Shown here piece after piece: positions 6,000 to 9,658 of a stretch of DNA of 9,658 nt. A program made the position numbers and the translations under genes. The notes below the pieces were generated by a model. That model was given only the letters and a program-made list of their open reading frames with translations. It ran no database searches and had not been told where the DNA came from. This DNA comes from Acidiferrobacter sp. (GTDB lineage Bacteria > Pseudomonadota > Gammaproteobacteria > Arenicellales > UBA868): the NCBI GenBank assembly GCA_002694065.1, contig NZKZ01000021.1, positions 1 to 9,658 of the forward strand. The letters are read 5' to 3'. Every line of letters begins with the position of its first letter. Within the stretch, counting starts at the first letter, position 1.

Positions 6000-7316
6000 A
6001 TGACGAACTCTTTATCCGCCGATGCTGTCGTTATTGGAGCTGGAATTATCGGCACAGCAGTGGCTTACGAACTCGCTAAAAGGGGCCAGCGTACGATTTC
6101 GGTAGATCGGGCGCCCAAAGCGGGTTATGGCTCAACCTCAAGTTCCTGCGCAATCATTCGGGTGCATTACTCGACATTGGAAGGGACGGCTTTTGCTTTT
6201 GACGCCTATCATGATTGGGAAGATTGGTCAGGATATCTAGGGGCGGCATCGGCAAAGGATTTAGACGAGGCCCGGTTTCATAAAACCGGCTGCCTGGTCA
6301 TGAAAACCGAAGGAAATGGCCACCTGACCAAAATCCTTGATAACGCGCGCTCGCTTGCCATTCCGTATGAAGAGTGGAACGAGGATGAGATTACACGACG
6401 ATTGCCGGGCTATGATCTTCGGTGCTATGCGCCCGCAAAGCGAATGGAGGATCCGTCCTTCGGAGAGCCTGAGAGCGGCCGAATTGAAGGAGGAGTATTT
6501 TTTCCGACCGCGGGCTATATCAGCGATCCACAGTTGGCATCGCAGAATATCCAGTCGGCAGCTGAGGCCGCGGGGTGTCGTTTTCTTTTTAACCGCGCTG
6601 TTAGTGAGATTCCTTCGACGGGAGGCCGGGTGCAGGGTGTCGTGCTGGAAGACGGCACCCGTATCAACGCCCCGGTGGTGGTCAATGTGGCTGGTCCTCA
6701 CTCATCCAAGATCAACGAACTGGCGGGCGTGACTGGCGATATGAAGATTACCACCCGTGCTCTTAGGCAGGAGGTGGCGCATGTGCCGGCGCCGGAGGGT
6801 CTGGATTTCGAAGGCGCTGGTCTGGTGGTGTCGGACAACGATATCGGCGTGTATTGTCGTCCGGAGACCGGCAATTATGTTCTCGCGGGCAGTGAGGATC
6901 CTCCTTGTGATCCGCATGATTGGGCGGATCCTGATGACTTCAATCGTGACTTCTCGGACCAGGCAACTACCCAGGCGTTGCGTCTGGCTCAGCGTATGGG
7001 CGGACTGAAGCTGCCGAATCGGATGCGGGGGGTGGTGGACCTCTATGACGTCACCGAGGATTGGTTGCCGATTTATGACCGGTCCGCGATTGACGGCTTC
7101 TATATGGCGTGCGGGTCGAGCGGGAACCAGTTTAAAAATGCGCCGGCCGCCGGCCGTTTGATGGCCGGCTTGATCGAATATTGTGAATCAGGTCGCGACC
7201 ATGACAAGGAGGCTTTCCGATTCAAGTTGACGCATATCGACTATGAGCTGAATACAGCGAGCATGTCTCGCCGGCGGCAGATCAATCCAGACAGCAGTTT
7301 TTCGGTCTTGGGCTAA
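6000..7316 (+). CDS. FAD-dependent oxidoreductase, DAO family (sarcosine/glycine oxidase-like)
   Basis: A 438-residue flavoprotein. Residues 8-37 form the Rossmann FAD site: VVIGAGIIG with GxGxxG at 13-18 and the ribose-binding acid D36. A serine-rich stretch then leads into AIIRVHYS (51-58), which corresponds to the flavin-proximal region of SoxB/DAO enzymes (compare TTIIRSNY in SoxB). The middle is the mixed substrate-binding sheet, and the C-terminal MACGSSGNQFKNAPAAG closes over the flavin as in other DAO proteins. No mitochondrial-type GcvT extension. Expected chemistry is oxidation of an N-methyl or primary amino acid to imine plus peroxide (or reduced acceptor). AGAGGA (5982-5987) sits 12 nt before the ATG, slightly long but acceptable. 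It faces the soxA-soxG genes (28 nt between ends), suggesting a related substrate. It could also be an accessory SoxB-like or D-amino-acid enzyme; the substrate cannot be fixed from sequence. Confidence 0.87.
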   Translation: MTNSLSADAVVIGAGIIGTAVAYELAKRGQRTISVDRAPKAGYGSTSSSCAIIRVHYSTLEGTAFAFDAYHDWEDWSGYLGAASAKDLDEARFHKTGCLVMKTEGNGHLTKILDNARSLAIPYEEWNEDEITRRLPGYDLRCYAPAKRMEDPSFGEPESGRIEGGVFFPTAGYISDPQLASQNIQSAAEAAGCRFLFNRAVSEIPSTGGRVQGVVLEDGTRINAPVVVNVAGPHSSKINELAGVTGDMKITTRALRQEVAHVPAPEGLDFEGAGLVVSDNDIGVYCRPETGNYVLAGSEDPPCDPHDWADPDDFNRDFSDQATTQALRLAQRMGGLKLPNRMRGVVDLYDVTEDWLPIYDRSAIDGFYMACGSSGNQFKNAPAAGRLMAGLIEYCESGRDHDKEAFRFKLTHIDYELNTASMSRRRQINPDSSFSVLG

Positions 7317-7320
7317 GACC
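7304..7320. other. Perfect hairpin over the stop codon of the FAD oxidoreductase gene
   Basis: GGTCTT (7304-7309), loop GGGCT, AAGACC (7315-7320): a 6-bp perfect stem with a 5-nt loop overlapping the TAA at 7314-7316, in the 28-nt convergent gap before the soxG end at 7345. No T-run follows on either strand, so it is a hairpin that may protect 3' ends or aid termination rather than a canonical terminator. Confidence 0.3.
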
Positions 7321-7344
7321 TCGCCGGTGTGCCGAAGACGCGGG

Positions 7345-7905
7345 CTAGACGATCTCCAGACCGAACTGCTCAGCGGTTTCCACCAGAAGTTCCCATAAGG
7401 ACACAGCAAAGCCTCGGGGAATGAAGAGTTCGTAGCCTGCGTCACTGCGCCGCAAGGTGACACCCACGTGATGAATGCCTGCAGAAGCGACCTGATTGAC
7501 TCCGAACCGATCGGGACGCAAATCAAGCGGAAGGAGCCGGTTGAGACACACAGAAGCCTCCGGGCCTGACACTAAAATCCGCGTTCTCGAGTGAGACAGG
7601 TCCAGGGAAACGGCTGTTGTGGCATCAAGAGGCGGCATCCCACAGTCCAACAGCCACCATTTGAGCGCTTCGACGCGCAGCGCTGTGCCCCGCTCGGTCG
7701 AAACCGCATAACCGGGGCCAGGAGCTCGGTCAGCGCCGATCGCCTGCGCGACGCCTTTCGCCGCAGATTCCAGCATGTCAGGCCACGCCGCTATCTGGAC
7801 AAGATTCAGGTCCGCGATTTCCTGTAGCCGAACGCCGGGTTCGCCGGGCTGGCCATATATTCCACGATGGTAAACAGATGCGAGTGCGGATTGTCGTTTA
7901 GCCAT
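7345..7905 (-). CDS. soxG: Sarcosine oxidase gamma subunit
   Basis: A 186-residue subunit of heterotetrameric sarcosine oxidase, which oxidatively demethylates sarcosine to glycine with transfer of the methyl carbon to tetrahydrofolate. The family marks are LDLSHSRTRILVSGPEA (about 101-117), LLPLDL, the HHVGVTLRR strand and the C-terminal FAVSLWELLVETAEQFG, which is the characteristic SoxG ending. The fold is a GcvT-like domain without catalytic residues, expected to pack against SoxA. The frame is open upstream to 8178, but those residues lie inside soxA and do not resemble the family. The ATG at 7905 has a strong AGGGAGAG Shine-Dalgarno (7920-7913) and overlaps the soxA end by 8 nt (7898-7905). 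It is the final gene of the operon. Confidence 0.9.
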   Translation of the reverse strand: MAKRQSALASVYHRGIYGQPGEPGVRLQEIADLNLVQIAAWPDMLESAAKGVAQAIGADRAPGPGYAVSTERGTALRVEALKWWLLDCGMPPLDATTAVSLDLSHSRTRILVSGPEASVCLNRLLPLDLRPDRFGVNQVASAGIHHVGVTLRRSDAGYELFIPRGFAVSLWELLVETAEQFGLEIV

Positions 7906-9658
7906 ACATCCGCTCTCCCTTGGGGTCATACATATGCGGTGAGACGATCTCGACGGAGGTATTTCCCTTGCGTACGGGATCGGCGCAAACCACATCTCGA
8001 CTCTGCCAGGCCTCATGACCGCCTTTGATAAAGCCCAGTCCAATCCAGTGGCCAAGAGCCGGAGAATGGGTGACGGCGGTGATCCAGCCTTCACCGTATC
8101 CGGCAATGTTCTCTGCAGCACAGAGAATGGAGCCCGCGTTAAAGATCTCCCGTCGGTCTTTTGGGAAGATTCCAACAAGGCGTGGTCGGTCGTCCTTGAT
8201 CATTTCAGGACGTTTGCGAAGCGCGCTGCCGACATAGGATTTCTTGTCGGACGCCATCCGTCCAAGGCCGGCGTCCTCAATAGTGACCCTGCCATCGAGT
8301 TCGGCACCGGTCACATGGCCTTTTTCAATTCGGAGCGCACCCAGCGCCTCCAGGCCATACAGGCAGCCATCCATGGGTCGGGCGGCATCCCATAGGCTCT
8401 GCATCACGGCGGGGCCAAAATCCGACGGCACGTATACCTCGAAGGCCCGCTCTCCGGAGAAGCTGATTCGTGCAATCCGGGCAGGGATCCCTTCGCGCAT
8501 GGTCGTTTCCACCACGCCCATAAAGGGCAGGGCCTCGTCGGAAATCCTCGTCGGTTGTTCGACACAGGCTGCCAGCACTTCTCTTGATAACGGTCCTGCC
8601 ACGGCGACACCTGCCCACTGTTCTGACACCGAGGTCAGGTGTACTTTCAGATCGGACCAGCGCGTTTGAATCAGTTCTTCCAGAAATGCCATCACCTTGG
8701 CCGCGTGTGCAGTCGTGGTGGTCATGAAGTACTCATTTTCGGAAAGACGCCAGGTCGTGCCGTCATCCATAACCAGGCCGTCATCTCGCAGCATAATGCC
8801 GTAGCGGGTTTTGCCGATCGGGAGTTTTGCAAAGGCATTGCTGTAAACCCGATTCAACAACTCCGTGGCGTCAGGGCCTTGAATCGCGATCTTTCCCAGT
8901 GAGGTCACATCACAAAGCCCCACCGTGCGGCGGACCGTTTCCGCTTCCCGGACATAGGCTTCGCTGATGGTTTCCCCACTGCGTGCGAAGAACCAGGGCC
9001 GGTGCCAAAGTCCCGCCATCGTCATGGTGCCGCCTGCAGTCAGATTCCAGTCGTGCAATGGCGTCCTTCGCAGGGGTCTGAAATGCGGGCCGACATTTCG
9101 GCCCTTCAACGCGCCAATACTGATCGGTGTGTAAGGCGGGCGGAAGGTGGTTGTACCGACCTGGGGGATTTCCTTTCCCAGCGCGTCGGCCATCAATGCG
9201 ATCCCGATAATATTGCCCATCTTGCCCTGATCGGTCGCCATGCCGAGCGTCGTGTATCGCTTGAGGTGTTCGACCGACACGAAACCCTCATGATGGGCCA
9301 GTCGAATATCGTCGGTCGTAACGTCATGTTGAGGGTCCACGAAGGACTTGAGTTTCTGTTTGGCCGGGCGAACCTCATAGAGGGGATCAATCGGGCAGTC
9401 CCAATTGCCTGGTGTTTGCGCGGCGGCGCGATAGGCAGGGTTCCTGATGAGTTCCAGTGCTTCCAGGGCGGCTTTTTCCCCAGACGCACGGCACGCGGCG
9501 TCGTCCCACACTCCCGCAGCGCTTCCGGCAGCCAGGATCGGCTCGTCAGAGGCCGGGGCCAGAAAGCACGCGAGCTCAGGGTGCCAAACCGGCTTGATAC
9601 CCCTGTGTGACAGAAGATTGACAACGGGTGACCAACCTCCGGAAACGAGCACCAGGTC
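7898..9658 (-). CDS. soxA: Sarcosine oxidase alpha subunit, C-terminal part (5' end outside window)
   Basis: 586 residues of a subunit normally near 1,000 long; the frame is open through the right edge (first codons read DLVLVSGGWSP), so the GTG at 9652 is internal. The first ~55 visible residues finish the nucleotide-binding oxidoreductase domain (SGGWSP ... ILAAGSAAG). A linker with the SoxA-specific HLKRYTTLGMATDQGK (about 131-146) leads to RPPYTPISIGAL. From about 195 on is the GcvT/aminomethyltransferase-type folate-binding domain: RTPLHDWNLTAGG, GLWHRPWFF, LGKIAIQGPDA, RYGIMLRDDGLVMDDG, EQWAGVAVAGPLSR, GLEALGALRIEKGH and DAGLGRMASDKKSYVG. In characterised enzymes this domain receives the iminium carbon through a channel and makes 5,10-methylenetetrahydrofolate. 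TDGTxTxxDAGLG in some homologues reads LDGRVTIEDAGLG here. The missing part should hold the 2Fe-2S-like/FAD-NAD domain. It overlaps soxG by 8 nt; soxB and soxD are expected beyond the right edge. Confidence 0.94.
   Translation of the reverse strand, partial: DLVLVSGGWSPVVNLLSHRGIKPVWHPELACFLAPASDEPILAAGSAAGVWDDAACRASGEKAALEALELIRNPAYRAAAQTPGNWDCPIDPLYEVRPAKQKLKSFVDPQHDVTTDDIRLAHHEGFVSVEHLKRYTTLGMATDQGKMGNIIGIALMADALGKEIPQVGTTTFRPPYTPISIGALKGRNVGPHFRPLRRTPLHDWNLTAGGTMTMAGLWHRPWFFARSGETISEAYVREAETVRRTVGLCDVTSLGKIAIQGPDATELLNRVYSNAFAKLPIGKTRYGIMLRDDGLVMDDGTTWRLSENEYFMTTTTAHAAKVMAFLEELIQTRWSDLKVHLTSVSEQWAGVAVAGPLSREVLAACVEQPTRISDEALPFMGVVETTMREGIPARIARISFSGERAFEVYVPSDFGPAVMQSLWDAARPMDGCLYGLEALGALRIEKGHVTGAELDGRVTIEDAGLGRMASDKKSYVGSALRKRPEMIKDDRPRLVGIFPKDRREIFNAGSILCAAENIAGYGEGWITAVTHSPALGHWIGLGFIKGGHEAWQSRDVVCADPVRKGNTSVEIVSPHMYDPKGERMYG
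7913..7920 (-). promoter_or_regulatory. Ribosome binding site of soxG inside the 3' end of soxA
   Basis: AGGGAGAG on the minus strand, 7 nt before the ATG at 7905. It settles the soxG start within the soxA coding region. Confidence 0.65.

Noticed and set aside
6000..7316. Assigning the FAD oxidoreductase as the soxB subunit of this sarcosine oxidase
   Set aside because: It is on the opposite strand from soxA-soxG, and soxB normally precedes soxD and soxA in the same operon, which would lie past the right edge.
7906..8178. N-terminal extension of the soxG reading frame up to 8178
   Set aside because: It lies inside soxA; the ATG at 7905 has a strong ribosome binding site and gives the normal SoxG length.
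9002..9610. 202-codon open frame on the plus strand
   Set aside because: Antisense to soxA, which is strongly conserved here; no domain seen.
1..9658. tRNA, rRNA, CRISPR array, insertion sequence or attachment site
   Set aside because: No repeat-spacer pattern, transposase, integrase or RNA-gene-like stretch was seen, and nearly all of the window is explained by conserved protein genes.

Overview
This window looks like chromosomal DNA of a moderately GC-rich proteobacterium, probably a gammaproteobacterium, although that placement is only a guess from codon use and gene families. Seven genes are complete and one is cut by each edge. Coding density is high, the longest gene-free stretch is about 120 bp, and I see no RNA gene, mobile element or CRISPR array.

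Left part (1-1720, plus strand): the C-terminal two thirds of a dihydropyrimidinase/hydantoinase, which opens cyclic ureides during pyrimidine or hydantoin breakdown. It is followed by a small glutathione S-transferase with a TTG start.

Centre-left (4620 down to 1739, minus strand): a compact four-gene unit in the order EamA-type exporter, Sfp-type phosphopantetheinyl transferase, cysteine-synthase-family PLP enzyme, ABM-fold small protein. The first/second and third/fourth genes share ATGA stop/start overlaps, and the second and third are 28 nt apart, so they are almost certainly one transcript. The combination suggests making and exporting a cysteine- or O-acetylserine-derived product, with the transferase serving a carrier protein encoded elsewhere. 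This is the best candidate here for an uncharacterised system.

Centre (4741-5961, plus strand), divergent from that unit across a 120-bp intergenic region: a secreted protein with a signal peptide, a strand-rich region, an Ala/Gly-rich hydrophobic segment and a C-terminal DUF4329-like domain that carries a JAMM-like HxH...SxxD metal signature. It is followed by a DAO-family FAD-dependent amine/amino-acid oxidoreductase (6000-7316).

Right part (9658 down to 7345, minus strand): the C-terminal 586 residues of the heterotetrameric sarcosine oxidase alpha subunit (SoxA), overlapping the complete gamma subunit (SoxG) by 8 nt. This is the end of a soxBDAG-type operon whose earlier genes would lie past the right edge. 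With the FAD oxidase and the hydantoinase, it makes the region rich in catabolism of small nitrogen compounds (methylglycines, ureides).
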